Numbered from the stretch's first letter, positions 1-8,958 are shown. The stretch is DNA of 64,000 nt from Vibrio ostreicida (GCF_013074385.2 NZ_JABEYA020000011.1:1-64000), one strand, 5' to 3'. The notes: generated by a model not told the origin, from the sequence alone. Made by a program: numbers and translations.

Positions 1-115
1 CTGGCAAAATTAGAGCTACTCCCCAAGTCGGCTTGAGTTGCCAACTTGGGATATCATTGCTAGTGTGACTACGACAAAGTCGGTTGGTAGTTATACCGTC
101 AGTCTCCCTTGGTAA

Positions 116-1576
116 TCACATCGTTATAACAATGAGAGTGTTATCCCACTGGAATCGGTGAAGATCAAGTCAAATGGCAACATTGTTATTTTTGACCAAA
201 TTATCGCGGCAAACAAAGTCAGTATTGAGTCGACCAATGATGTCCAGATCATACCGGAAGGAGGGGTTAAAACGTTTGGTTTAGAGAACATTCGTGCGAA
301 CGAGGTCGATATTGCTGCGGTGGGTCTGATAGAAAATACCGGTGCGCTTGTCACGGGCAGTGCGTACTTTTCCTCTGATAAATTCATCAACGAAGGTGAT
401 ATTGAAACGGCGCGAGATATTTATATCCATGGCAAGTCCGACGTGGTTAACCGTTTTGGCGGCGTCATATTGGGGGAGAATATTGACCTTAAATCAGAAC
501 GGAAAGTGACTAATGGCTCACTCTACCCATATCGCTTAGTTAGCGCGGAAAATTTCACATCTGGGATCAGCAAACTGAGCCGTTCAGTGAATAAAGAACC
601 GGATTTTATAACTGGTGGAATTACCTCGGTTCCAGCACCATCGGAAGGCTTCAATAAGGTAGAAGTCGATAACTTAGATGCTTTTATTCTGGGGCAGAAT
701 GTACGGGTTGAGGCCCGTGAGTTTATCAACGCAAATCCTTATGCCGTGTCAAGACATTCGAAGGATCAACCGGAACTAATATTGGACTACCAAAAAAGCA
801 GTCAGGTGATCGTGTCAGCGGAGTCGACGTTGGAGCTACAATTGGGGTATCGCTTCTGGAACATGTCGGCGATTGCCGAATCATGGACAGGCAACACTAT
901 TATCCAAGCCCCCGTGATCGATAATGAACGTTACTCTCTATGGGGTAGTACTGACTCTAAAAGGGTCACAAAACCAAAACCAGACTATTGTAATGATCCT
1001 TTCTTTATTTTTCACAAAATTATTTCTCCTGCGGGGTGTCGTACTGATAAGACCGTATTAACCCATAGCCAATATATTAAAACATTGTCGCCTCAGTCAC
1101 GCTTGCATGCGGGCAACCACCTTATCCTAAAATCACATGATCTCTTTAATGAACACAGTGTAATCGAAGCCAAGCAAGATGTTGTTGGCACGGTAAGCTA
1201 TGTGTGGATGGAAGGACTTAGCCTTCGTGATGTGTGGGAGACTACCACGGTGACGCATCATCAAAGAAGCTATTGTACAAAGCGCATTCTTAGAAGTTGC
1301 AGACGCAGAAGAACCGATTTTTGGACCACGTCAAGAGCGGATCTGACCAAAAATGAGGAGACTCAGCAATTCCCGTTTGTATTCTTCGTCGGTGGGCATC
1401 TTCACAAAGGCTTCGGTTCGGCGAGCATCAAAAATCAAGATATTACCTATGGCCCTTATGCGACGTCTTATCTACCTAAAGTTATGCCACCAAAGATAGG
1501 CAAACCAAGTAAATATATTCCGATTATTAACGACGGTATTACCTTGTTTATTATAAATCCTAATTTTAAAGCTTAA
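116..1576 (+). pseudogene. CdiA/FHA-type two-partner secretion adhesin, decayed filamentous segment
   Basis: The reading frame carries the repetitive beta-helix style of filamentous haemagglutinin/CdiA proteins: short alternating hydrophobic segments such as ANKVSIESTNDVQI near the start, ANEVDIAAVGLIENTGALVTG, and an AGNHLILKSHDLFNEHSVIEAK block. There is no signal peptide and no TPS (haemagglutination activity) domain. The same frame is interrupted upstream by TAA at 113-115 and TAG at 11-13, yet the codons before those stops still read like the same protein (SVGSYTVSLPW), so I infer nonsense decay of a longer gene that extends left of the window. The first possible start in the open part is GTG at 158. 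It ends 18 bases before the next gene, whose protein continues the same family architecture. It could still be expressed as a fragment, but it cannot be exported on its own. Confidence 0.55.
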
Positions 1577-1593
1577 ATCAGCAGTTGGTTAAA

Positions 1594-4500
1594 ATGAAAA
1601 AAACAAACACGTCACTCTGGAAGAAGGTGACCTCCAATGTGGTGCTCACCGCGTTGCTGACGCAATTATCGTTCCCGGTTTATGCTTCGGTAAAAACCAA
1701 GCTTACTCTAGACGAAATTACGGCGGCGGTGACTGAAACCGCTCGTTATCAATTAGAGGAGTCGGTAGGTGACTATTTATACCGAGGGGCTTTAGAGCTA
1801 GAGGAACTCGGTATCTTTGATGGCTTCAGCCATTTTTTGAGCCTAATGTTGGCGAGTAACCCGGAATTGATTCCCGGTTACGACGTGAGCAGTGAACAGT
1901 TCACTGATGAAAATGCGCTGCCCGCCCTGTTTGGTTCTCCCTATGTTGAAAGAGGGGTGATACGGCATCAATTGGTCCAGATCCTGAATAAAAGTTGGAT
2001 AAGTAAACCGGGTTATTCAAGCTACAACGAGCAAACGAAAAAACTATACGAGAATGGAGCGCAGGTTGCCAGCCAATATGGCTATAGAGTCGGTCAGGCT
2101 CTGACCACCCAGCAAATTGCCAGTTTGGGTCAAGACATTGTCTGGCCAGAAATACGTACCATTAATGGCGCTCCTTATTTAGTTCCGTTTGTTTATTTGA
2201 CGGCAGAAACAATAGAAGATCAAAAACTCGATGACTCAACGTTTGCTGCAGGTAGCGCCGATATTAAAACTCAAACCTTTGTGGTGGACGGCAGTCGTGT
2301 TGAGTTTAAACACAGCGCGCTTATTGATGTTGAACAAGATTTCATCAACACACAAGGGCATATCAGTGGTCAGAAATTTACGATTCGTACTGGTCGTGAA
2401 ATGCAAAACCTATCTGGGACGATTACCGGCGATGACGTTACTCTCATTGCCAATAAATTGACTAACGACACCTTGGTCACACGACTAGATTATGGCCACG
2501 GCTTTTCAGAAACTTTTAACCAAATTGGTACCATTTCCACATTAGGCAACTTGAATATTTACACGGCGAGAGACGTTGTCAGTCACGGTGGCCAGTTCAG
2601 TTCTCAAGGTTCTCTTGAGATAGAGGCCGGTGGCAATATTATTCTTGTCCCTCAGGAAGATAAAGATCAACGAGCAGAGTCTGGTCAGCGTTGGTCTGAT
2701 AGCGAGTCCTCACTCGTTAACCTACAAACCAGCTTATCGGCGGTCGATACACTTTCACTAATCGCAGGCGGTCAGGTCTTTATACAAGGTGCAAAGCTGG
2801 AAAGTCAGGGGTTACTACAGATTCTGGCAGGCTACGGAATTACTCTGAAAAGCGCCGCAGACTTACGATCTTATGAGAAAAAGTTTGAAGCTGAAAGCGG
2901 TGGCATATTTGGCACCAAGGAAAGCGAATCAGAGAGTGCGACGGAATCTGAAATTGTAAGAACGCTGCTTAAAGCGGGCCAAAGTATGTTGCTCTCAACT
3001 GAGAAGGGCAATGTCCTACTGGAGGCGGTAACGATTGACAACAAAGGTATGTCAAAAATTATTGCTGAAAACGGCTCAATTGATTTCGAATTGGCGAAAT
3101 TGCTAGAAACTTATAGCCATGAACAGTCTTTTGAAGGGTCTTTGTCTTTCCGTCATCAGGGAAATGGTTATCAACGTGAAGTCGCCTATTATTCGGAGTT
3201 CATTAACAATGGCGGCTTATTTCTAGATGGTGCCCATGGGGTGCGAATCCAAATTGCTTCAGGCTCAAAGAATCTTGATCAGATTATTGCTGACTTATCT
3301 CAGACCCCTGAACTGGCATGGATGCAAGATATTCGCAATAACCCAGAATACAGCCACGTTGACTGGGACTCCATCGAATTAGTGATGGAGGAATGGGATT
3401 ATGACCAATCAGGATTAACCCCTGCCGCGATGGCGATTCTATCTGTGGCAATGGCTATTGCTTCCGGTGGTACTAGCCTAGCGGCTACAGGGACTGCTGG
3501 TACGGCTCTTAACACAGCTATTGGAGCAGGGATTACAGCGTTAGAAACTCAGGCTGTTGCGAGCCTGCTAGCAAACGGCTTTGATTTCAAAGAGACACTT
3601 GAGCAATTGGCGTCTGATGAATCCCTCACCTCGTTAGCAACAACGATGGTCACAGCTGGGGTTTTAAGTGGTTTAGATATTCCGCTGTTCTCAGGTGACG
3701 CAGGGGCAAGTCAGAGCCTCAATGATATTCTTGGAAATGTCACTAATGAGACCTTAGTCAATCAGGCTATTACGCAGTTGGTACATACATCTGTGAGTAC
3801 GGGTGTGTCTGCGATAGCCAATGGACATAGCATCGAAGAATTTGGTGATGCCTTTGTGCAGAGTATTGCTATGTCAGCAGTAATGCACATAGGAAAAGAT
3901 CTAGCCAATAAAATAGGCAAAGCTTCTCGAGTACAAGAAGGGCAAACAGAACCGGATATAAATACGGCAACCCAATATATTGCTCACGCAGCGTTAGGCT
4001 GTGGGTTGGGGACCGCTATCTCCAGTATTAACGGTGGTAATAGTAGTGTAAACCGTAATGGCTGTGCTTCAGGCGCCGCGGGTGGAGTGATTGGTGAGTA
4101 CGTCGCTCAGCAGTATAAGGCTCATACTGATGTTCTGAAGTCAGAATCCGAAGAGTTTGTAACTGAGGTTTTTGAAGACCTTAGGGCGGAAAACCCGACG
4201 TTAAGCAATGAAGAATTAAGCCTCAGGTATGAACAGGAGCTTTTGAGGCTACAGCAGAAGGGTGTCGATATCTCTCGCTTAGCGGCAGGGATTACCGTTT
4301 TTGCATTTGGCGGTAACACAGATATCGCAATCTCTACTGGCGGTAACGCCGCTCAGAATAATGCTTTCTTTGTTATACCTGCGCTGATTTTTGCTGTTAA
4401 AGCAGCGATGGTGGCTGCAACAATTTATGACATTGGCGAGACCATTTATCAGCTATACCGAATTCTGAACGGTGATGCGGAGATTAATATCACACCTGAG

Positions 4501-5535
4501 CAGGCAGTGATAAACCTTCTTATTTCACTTGGCGTTAGAGTCGTTACGAAAGGTATCAATAAGATCCCTCTAGACAAGCTGCCATTTGACGAATTGATGG
4601 AGTTGGCTGAATCTACGATATTAGGGAAGGGGCTGAATCAATATGCAACAGTATTTGGTGACTTGGGAAGTCATTTTGGTACGGATGCAAAGGGTAAAGC
4701 TGTTGCTTCAGGTAGTAAGCCTTCGGCATGGTATAAAAAACCGGCGGGGATGAGTGACGAGGATTATGGAAAGTATTTGACTCATAGGCAATTGGCCCCT
4801 CATGCCAAACTCACACCAGAGCAAGTTGTAGCGAAACTCAAGACTCATGATTACGAACCAGATAGAGGGAATGGAACTTGGGTTAAGAAGGACTTAAACA
4901 TTACAACACATAACGCTAAGCCGGTAGAAAAACTCTATGATGAGGATTTTCTGAATCTAAATGATAAGATCGAGGTTAAAGGAGTTAAGGGACCACTTAC
5001 GGTAAAAGAAGCAACTGAGCATAGGCAAAAACTGCTGGAGCAAAGCAGGCTAGCGGAAAGCGATCCCAATGTGCCTAAACCATCACCTTCGGAAATTAAC
5101 GTTTTCTCTGAAGCCTTGGGTGAAATGCGTGCGAGGAAGTATGCGGTTGATAAGGACTTAGGTGAAGAGCTCGCCAATAAGATACCAGGCAGTAAGCAAA
5201 CCAACTTTGTCTTTGATCAGGTCTACGTTAAGGATGGCAGAGTAACCATTCTTGAGGCTAAAGGCAGTATTAGTGAGTCGCCAAGCTTAAGCGGTCATAC
5301 AATAGGTCAGAATAAATATATGCAAGGCACCCAAGAGTACTTTAATAGTATGATGATGAACATGGACAAAGCAGTAGGTGGCCTTCCACTAACGCATCCA
5401 TATCGTCAAACTTACGACGCAATAAAGTTGGCACGGGAATCTGGTCAGTTAAACTATAAAATGGTGGTGCAAACCATCTCTCCAGCCACTGGGGAGCTGG
5501 GGAATACCTTAGTCAAAACTTACGATATTAAATAG
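1594..5535 (+). CDS. CdiA/FHA-like polymorphic toxin with own signal peptide, DUF637-like region and C-terminal nuclease-like toxin
   Basis: A 1313-residue secreted polymorphic toxin. Residues 1-31 form a good signal peptide (KK-rich start, VVLTALLTQLSF core, PVYA cleavage site). The ATG at 1594 is preferred over TTG 1585 because it begins this signal. Residues 110-210 match the FHA mid-region that usually sits deep inside CdiA proteins (RHQLVQIL, YENGAQVASQYGYRVGQALT, DIVWPEI, VPFVYL). Haemagglutinin-type repeats follow to about residue 550, then a small-residue-rich DUF637-like helical region (about 605-720). AQNN at residue 920 sits where CdiA proteins carry VENN, and is followed by a hydrophobic stretch. 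The variable C-terminus has FDQV (D1208) and ILEAKG (E1221, K1223), a spacing typical of PD-(D/E)XK nucleases. The TPS export domain is missing. The gene lies 9 bases before a probable immunity gene. Nuclease activity is inferred. Confidence 0.75.
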   Translation: MKKTNTSLWKKVTSNVVLTALLTQLSFPVYASVKTKLTLDEITAAVTETARYQLEESVGDYLYRGALELEELGIFDGFSHFLSLMLASNPELIPGYDVSSEQFTDENALPALFGSPYVERGVIRHQLVQILNKSWISKPGYSSYNEQTKKLYENGAQVASQYGYRVGQALTTQQIASLGQDIVWPEIRTINGAPYLVPFVYLTAETIEDQKLDDSTFAAGSADIKTQTFVVDGSRVEFKHSALIDVEQDFINTQGHISGQKFTIRTGREMQNLSGTITGDDVTLIANKLTNDTLVTRLDYGHGFSETFNQIGTISTLGNLNIYTARDVVSHGGQFSSQGSLEIEAGGNIILVPQEDKDQRAESGQRWSDSESSLVNLQTSLSAVDTLSLIAGGQVFIQGAKLESQGLLQILAGYGITLKSAADLRSYEKKFEAESGGIFGTKESESESATESEIVRTLLKAGQSMLLSTEKGNVLLEAVTIDNKGMSKIIAENGSIDFELAKLLETYSHEQSFEGSLSFRHQGNGYQREVAYYSEFINNGGLFLDGAHGVRIQIASGSKNLDQIIADLSQTPELAWMQDIRNNPEYSHVDWDSIELVMEEWDYDQSGLTPAAMAILSVAMAIASGGTSLAATGTAGTALNTAIGAGITALETQAVASLLANGFDFKETLEQLASDESLTSLATTMVTAGVLSGLDIPLFSGDAGASQSLNDILGNVTNETLVNQAITQLVHTSVSTGVSAIANGHSIEEFGDAFVQSIAMSAVMHIGKDLANKIGKASRVQEGQTEPDINTATQYIAHAALGCGLGTAISSINGGNSSVNRNGCASGAAGGVIGEYVAQQYKAHTDVLKSESEEFVTEVFEDLRAENPTLSNEELSLRYEQELLRLQQKGVDISRLAAGITVFAFGGNTDIAISTGGNAAQNNAFFVIPALIFAVKAAMVAATIYDIGETIYQLYRILNGDAEINITPEQAVINLLISLGVRVVTKGINKIPLDKLPFDELMELAESTILGKGLNQYATVFGDLGSHFGTDAKGKAVASGSKPSAWYKKPAGMSDEDYGKYLTHRQLAPHAKLTPEQVVAKLKTHDYEPDRGNGTWVKKDLNITTHNAKPVEKLYDEDFLNLNDKIEVKGVKGPLTVKEATEHRQKLLEQSRLAESDPNVPKPSPSEINVFSEALGEMRARKYAVDKDLGEELANKIPGSKQTNFVFDQVYVKDGRVTILEAKGSISESPSLSGHTIGQNKYMQGTQEYFNSMMMNMDKAVGGLPLTHPYRQTYDAIKLARESGQLNYKMVVQTISPATGELGNTLVKTYDIK

Positions 5536-5544
5536 AGGCAATTG

Positions 5545-6531
5545 ATGTACGACTTTTCTCAACATTATTTTCCGGAACGGTTAAAAGAGTCTGGCGCACT
5601 GAAAACACGTCCTCAGGATCTGATAGCTCAAGTACATCGCCGTATAGAGACGTTTAATTCATTAGGCAATGAACGATACCCTTTTGTTGTAAGTAGCATT
5701 GCATATGATTTGGTTGGGTATGCGGTACAGTGTGAGATTTTTGGTTGCGCACACAACCAAGTCAAATGGCTACTGAAAGAGGCGGTTAATGCTTACCGTG
5801 CACACTTTAATATGGAGCGTCTCTCAGGTACGGAAGTCACTTTTGAACTGTTTGGCCAGACTCGACGCGCTACCAGCGAAGAAAAGTCACACCATACACG
5901 TGATGCTCTATGGTTAAATGCTGTCTGTCTTGCTGAACTCGTCGATGATAAACCAGCATTGGTTGATTTATTGGCGTACCCAACAGAGAATTTTCTTAAT
6001 GTGGGCAGCATTTCGCCCGTTAAGACAACGGTTCATTTTGTTGACCTGTTTAAAGCATATTTTGGGCGAGAGCAGGATACTGAAGTAAAAAGTGACGTTT
6101 TTAACCGCTGCAATGCTCTAGCTCAACCAGGTGTAATTACATCAATCGATACGGAATTGGCTGAAACTTATGCTTGGTTTATGAAGATACCGCTTTTTCA
6201 GCTGGTCGGTTATCAATGGGGTGTGCAGCAGGAGTCGTTAGAGGAAATCGCTCAAGCCGCGATGCAAGCTAACTACGATTACTTTAGTGAAATAGCGCCT
6301 CAATCTGGCCAGGTTACCGGGCCTGAATGTTTGGACCTAAATGATCATTATGCATTGCTACATATTCATATACTGGCATTTTTACGTGTTATTTACCTAC
6401 AGAGAGGAGAAGTCGTGGGTATTGAATCACCATTCTTACCTTTGTGGCTAATTAAAGGCGAAGGCCCAACGCTGGATGAACTCAATCAAACGATGCCGAA
6501 ATTTGATTTGTCAATGTTTGGCTTAAAATAA
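5545..6531 (+). CDS. Probable immunity protein for the upstream CdiA-type toxin (Imm49-like)
   Basis: A 328-residue, mostly helical, soluble protein with no signal peptide or membrane segment, as expected for a cytoplasmic antitoxin protein. It begins at ATG 5545, six bases after a GAGG ribosome binding site that overlaps the toxin stop codon, so the two genes are almost certainly co-transcribed. The pattern of paired helices and the segment ALWLNAVCLAELVDD suggest the Imm49 immunity family, which protects against nuclease toxins; this family call is from memory and moderate. Length is typical to slightly long for that family. A strong hairpin terminator follows at 6550-6584, closing a toxin-immunity operon. 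It could instead be an unrelated helical protein, but position argues for immunity. Confidence 0.65.
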   Translation: MYDFSQHYFPERLKESGALKTRPQDLIAQVHRRIETFNSLGNERYPFVVSSIAYDLVGYAVQCEIFGCAHNQVKWLLKEAVNAYRAHFNMERLSGTEVTFELFGQTRRATSEEKSHHTRDALWLNAVCLAELVDDKPALVDLLAYPTENFLNVGSISPVKTTVHFVDLFKAYFGREQDTEVKSDVFNRCNALAQPGVITSIDTELAETYAWFMKIPLFQLVGYQWGVQQESLEEIAQAAMQANYDYFSEIAPQSGQVTGPECLDLNDHYALLHIHILAFLRVIYLQRGEVVGIESPFLPLWLIKGEGPTLDELNQTMPKFDLSMFGLK

Positions 6532-6549
6532 GTATTTCCACTAAAAATA

Positions 6550-6584
6550 ATGGGCCATGCTTTAATTAAGTATGGCTCATTTTC
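6550..6584 (+). terminator. Rho-independent terminator after the immunity gene
   Basis: A long hairpin with arms ATGGGCCATGCTT and AAGTATGGCTCAT (G-T wobbles) around a five-base loop, followed by TTTTC. It lies 18 bases after the immunity stop codon. Confidence 0.75.
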
Positions 6585-6619
6585 TATATCCAAATTTATA
6601 TTTACTTACTAGGTTTATC

Positions 6620-6690
6620 ATGAAAAAAAACAATCAGTTGTCTATTTTTATTATCGGCATTTTGTTTACATAGCGTGTTTGCTTGGGACT
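6620..6690 (+). pseudogene. Signal-peptide stub of a secreted protein, frameshifted at an A8 tract
   Basis: ATG at 6620 is followed by a run of eight A residues (6623-6630) and then TAG after 17 codons. If one A is removed the frame reads MKKTISCLFLLSAFCLHSVFAWD, a textbook signal peptide with cleavage after VFA. The frame is then cut at 6690 by the end of an IS3-family remnant. Because an Rhs core resumes on the other side of the remnant in the same direction, the stub is probably the start of that Rhs gene, but this cannot be proved as the middle is missing. Confidence 0.6.
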
Positions 6691-6911
6691 GATCTGCTCC
6701 AGCAAGACTGGACACCACATTAAGCGACATTTTGTTGTTCAAAGTTAGCTGGGCTTAGATACCCAAGAGCACTGTGCCTTCTTGTCCGGTTACAATCAAC
6801 CTCTATGTACTCAAAGATCGTTTGGCGCATCTGGTCTCTCGTCATTATCGGCTCACATTGGATCGTTTCAACTTTCATCGCATGGAAGAAGCTTTCAACA
6901 CAGGCATTATC
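6690..6911 (-). mobile_element. IS3-family insertion sequence remnant (3' end only)
   Basis: A 222-bp fragment holding the last 63 codons of an OrfB-type transposase (6720-6911, minus strand) plus the adjacent IS end, which begins TGATCTGCTCC at 6690. The translated end carries the DDE-domain signature [13 protein letters not shown] with the final catalytic Glu, and the family C-terminus [18 protein letters not shown]. The rest of the element is deleted, and the junction at 6911 runs straight into Rhs coding sequence, so a deletion removed both IS and Rhs sequence. Confidence 0.85.
6720..6911 (-). pseudogene. Truncated IS3-family transposase OrfB C-terminus
   Basis: 63 codons in one frame ending at a TAA (complement of 6720-6722). 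It contains the integrase-core end (residues NACVESFF, then [23 protein letters not shown]). No start and no upstream catalytic Asp residues remain, so it cannot make active transposase. Confidence 0.85.
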
Positions 6912-7558
6912 CCCTCAATTCAGTCGATATGATCACTGATGGCTACGGCTTAGTCGTAGAGCGCCGCAGTTACGATACCTTGGGTAAGCAGCGTAAAGTC
7001 GCGTGGTCTGATAACGGGCCGTTGGATGTGGTACAAAACGCCATTACCAACCGTGGTTATACCGGACATGAGGAAATTACAGAAGTTGGTCTAGTGCATA
7101 TGAATGGTCGAGTTTATGACCAAGAGATCGCACGTTTTATAAGCGCAGATCCACTAGTACAAGCACCTTATGTGACTAATAGCTATAACCGCTACGCCTA
7201 TGTATGGAATAACCCAGTTAAGTATAATGACCCTGCTGGTTTTGCTACAGGTGCGATTGGCATTGCCATTATGCATAATGGCAACACACAGGAAGATGAA
7301 ACTGAGCAAGAATTAGATCCAGATATTGATGATCAAACCGACACTTTTGCTAATACCAAGGTAGGTTCCAGAGTCCAGTCACAGAATTCTGCGCAAAACC
7401 AAGATGAAAATGCATTAGACGTAAAAGATGAAGATGGTAGGGATCATTATCACAGACACAACCCCAAATCTACGGGGAAAAAAGATCAATATTTAGATAA
7501 AGACGGGGAGCCTACCTCTCGAGGAAGTGATGAACCCCACATAGAACCTAAGGAATAA
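6912..7558 (+). pseudogene. C-terminal fragment of an Rhs/YD-repeat polymorphic toxin
   Basis: The frame holds the conserved Rhs core end: GYTGHEEITEVGLVHMNGRVYD, then RFISADPLVQAPY and NSYNRYAYVWNNPVKYNDPAG, which is the point where Rhs proteins switch to a variable toxin domain. The tail after GFATG is about 100 residues, acidic, and ends with a basic/His segment DHYHRHNPKSTGKKD and GSDEPHIEPKE, resembling small Rhs toxin tails (a type-24-like assignment is only a guess). The open frame extends left to TTG 6782, but codons before 6912 are antisense IS sequence, so that start is artefactual. The N-terminus is lost. It may be silent, or serve as a donor cassette for recombination with another rhs gene. 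Confidence 0.75.
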
Positions 7559-7560
7559 AT

Positions 7561-7887
7561 GTGAAAATAATCAGTTTTCATGAATCAACAGTAGTCCAAT
7601 TTTATGTCGAAAGAAATACAGCGTTACTACTTCTGGAGGGGGTAACTACTGATAGCCTCAGTGATAAGGTTCAAATAGTCATAGATAATTTTTCTACTTT
7701 TTTAGTGGATGGGGTGGTACATGAAGACCTATTCTTTATGCCTTTTAGTGATGGGGAAGTATTAGTGTTAGAGCTGAATGATGATGGTTACTATATGCTC
7801 ATTGAGTGGCATGACTTCTCACCACATACTTCATTTATACAAGAATATGAATTTAAAACAGGAAAGATTAATACATTGATATTATAA
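7561..7887 (+). CDS. Small probable immunity protein for the Rhs tail
   Basis: A 108-residue acidic protein without signal peptide, starting at GTG 7561 two bases after the Rhs stop codon, with AAGGA as ribosome binding site at 7550-7554. ATG at 7559 is out of frame and stops at once, so GTG is chosen. The sequence alternates beta-like segments (VVQFYVE, ALLLLEGV, VQIVIDNF, EVLVLELNDDGYYMLIEW) like several small immunity families, though I do not recognise the family. Its tight coupling to a toxin tail is the main evidence for its role. AT content is higher than in the core genome, usual for acquired immunity genes. Confidence 0.6.
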   Translation: MKIISFHESTVVQFYVERNTALLLLEGVTTDSLSDKVQIVIDNFSTFLVDGVVHEDLFFMPFSDGEVLVLELNDDGYYMLIEWHDFSPHTSFIQEYEFKTGKINTLIL

Positions 7888-7966
7888 AAATCATAAGCAC
7901 TTTTATGATTTATTTAAATAAGATCAGGCCTGAAATCTTGTTTTTATGGATGAATTTACTTGGATA

Positions 7967-8105
7967 TTTAGTGTGGTGTTTTCAGGGAGAGAAAATGAGC
8001 CGACCATTAAGTGTTGAATTTTCTGTTTCGCTATATCATGTAATATCGTGTGATTCACGGGTCAGTCGTATTGCGTCAAAACGCAAGACCTGACCCTGAT
8101 AGTTC
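7967..8105 (+). repeat. RAYT relic, copy 1 of a 139-bp direct repeat
   Basis: This stretch and 9191-9328 are near-identical. Each starts TTTAGTGTGGTG, has a ribosome binding site, then an ATG (7995 here) opening a frame MSRPLSVEFSVSLYHVIS, the N-terminus of REP-associated tyrosine transposases (Y1_Tnp family). Each ends with a GTCAAAACG(C)AAGACCTGAC-type sequence that often accompanies such genes. Copy 1 has diverged more from the transposase consensus than copy 2 (RVEFAGALYHVTS), and the frame dies at 8093. Confidence 0.75.
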
Positions 8106-8297
8106 TCTAGAGACAAAAAGACAGGTGAAATGATTACTTATCGTCCTGAAAGTAAAGGTGATCGTCAAATTAAAGGGAATACTGGAGCGCCAAAAATATC
8201 ACGCCATACAGAAGGTAAGAAAGAGGCTATACGCTATGAGAACGATACGACTCAAGATAAATTTTCTAACGGTGGGTTAACTCGAGATAATGATTGA
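8103..8297 (+). pseudogene. Orphan polymorphic-toxin C-terminal tail
   Basis: A frame open after a TAG at 8100 encodes about 64 residues (from ATG 8130, 55 residues) rich in basic and polar residues: DKKTGEMITYRPESKGD, APKISRHTEGKKEAIRYEN and a final GGLTRDND. It has no signal peptide, and its last eight bases overlap the start of the next gene. A short basic tail directly overlapping a small acidic gene is the usual look of a toxin C-terminus cut from its Rhs or CdiA body. It begins just at the boundary of the RAYT repeat, which suggests it was moved there by recombination. I do not recognise the toxin fold. Confidence 0.55.
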
Positions 8298-8808
8298 TAA
8301 AGAAGTAATTACCATAGAAAAAGAGCTATATAATAGTGACTTTGAATTTTATGATTCAAGGGCTTTAAGAGTAGATTGGATAAATAAGAATAATTACCAG
8401 GTATTTATTTTTCTTGGTGGTACAGAGGTATTATTTGAGCCTATATTTAGTAATTTAAACTCTTTTTTTAATGAGATTTATCTATGTAAAGAGCCTAGTC
8501 TTAAAGAAAGAGTTGATAGAAGGTTTATTATTGATTTTAAATTTAGTAACAATCTTGATTATTATGAATCACTTGTTAATCTGGATGGGCTTTTTTTTAA
8601 AAATCATCTTATTTTCTCAAAAAACTTAGAGTTGATTATGCAAGTGGTAGACGAAGACGTACTAATTGTCGCTGGAAAGGAAGAAACCATATCTAATATT
8701 TTTAATGTGACATTAATAAGCAATAAGTACAATCTTTATAAAGAACTAGATGAATTTGGTGACTATCCGTACGCTAAGTATTATTGGGGAGATGATTGGT
8801 ATAAATGA
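8290..8808 (+). CDS. Probable immunity protein of the orphan toxin tail
   Basis: A 172-residue protein, very rich in Asn, Lys, Phe and Leu, with no signal peptide. Its ATG at 8290 lies inside the last codons of the toxin tail, so translation would be coupled to it. Features include aromatic-rich segments (NYQVFIFLGGTEVLFEP, YYWGDDWYK at the end) like other immunity proteins of polymorphic toxin systems. The family is not recognised. It is much more AT-rich than the core genes, a sign of transfer. As the toxin body is missing, the gene may persist as an orphan immunity that protects against neighbouring strains. Confidence 0.55.
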   Translation: MIDKEVITIEKELYNSDFEFYDSRALRVDWINKNNYQVFIFLGGTEVLFEPIFSNLNSFFNEIYLCKEPSLKERVDRRFIIDFKFSNNLDYYESLVNLDGLFFKNHLIFSKNLELIMQVVDEDVLIVAGKEETISNIFNVTLISNKYNLYKELDEFGDYPYAKYYWGDDWYK

Positions 8809-8958
8809 GTAAATGAAACTAACACTTAAAAATGGATTCAGGGCTTGCCTTTCTTCTATTTTTATTCAGGGAAGTAAACTAACCCGACGGAATTAAAAAA
8901 TCACGTTTCTCGTTATATCGTTAACCAATTACCTTGACCAACACTAAATGGAACCATA

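Noticed and set aside
6782..6911. N-terminal extension of the Rhs fragment from TTG 6782
   Set aside because: These codons are the antisense of IS3 transposase sequence, so they are not part of an Rhs protein.
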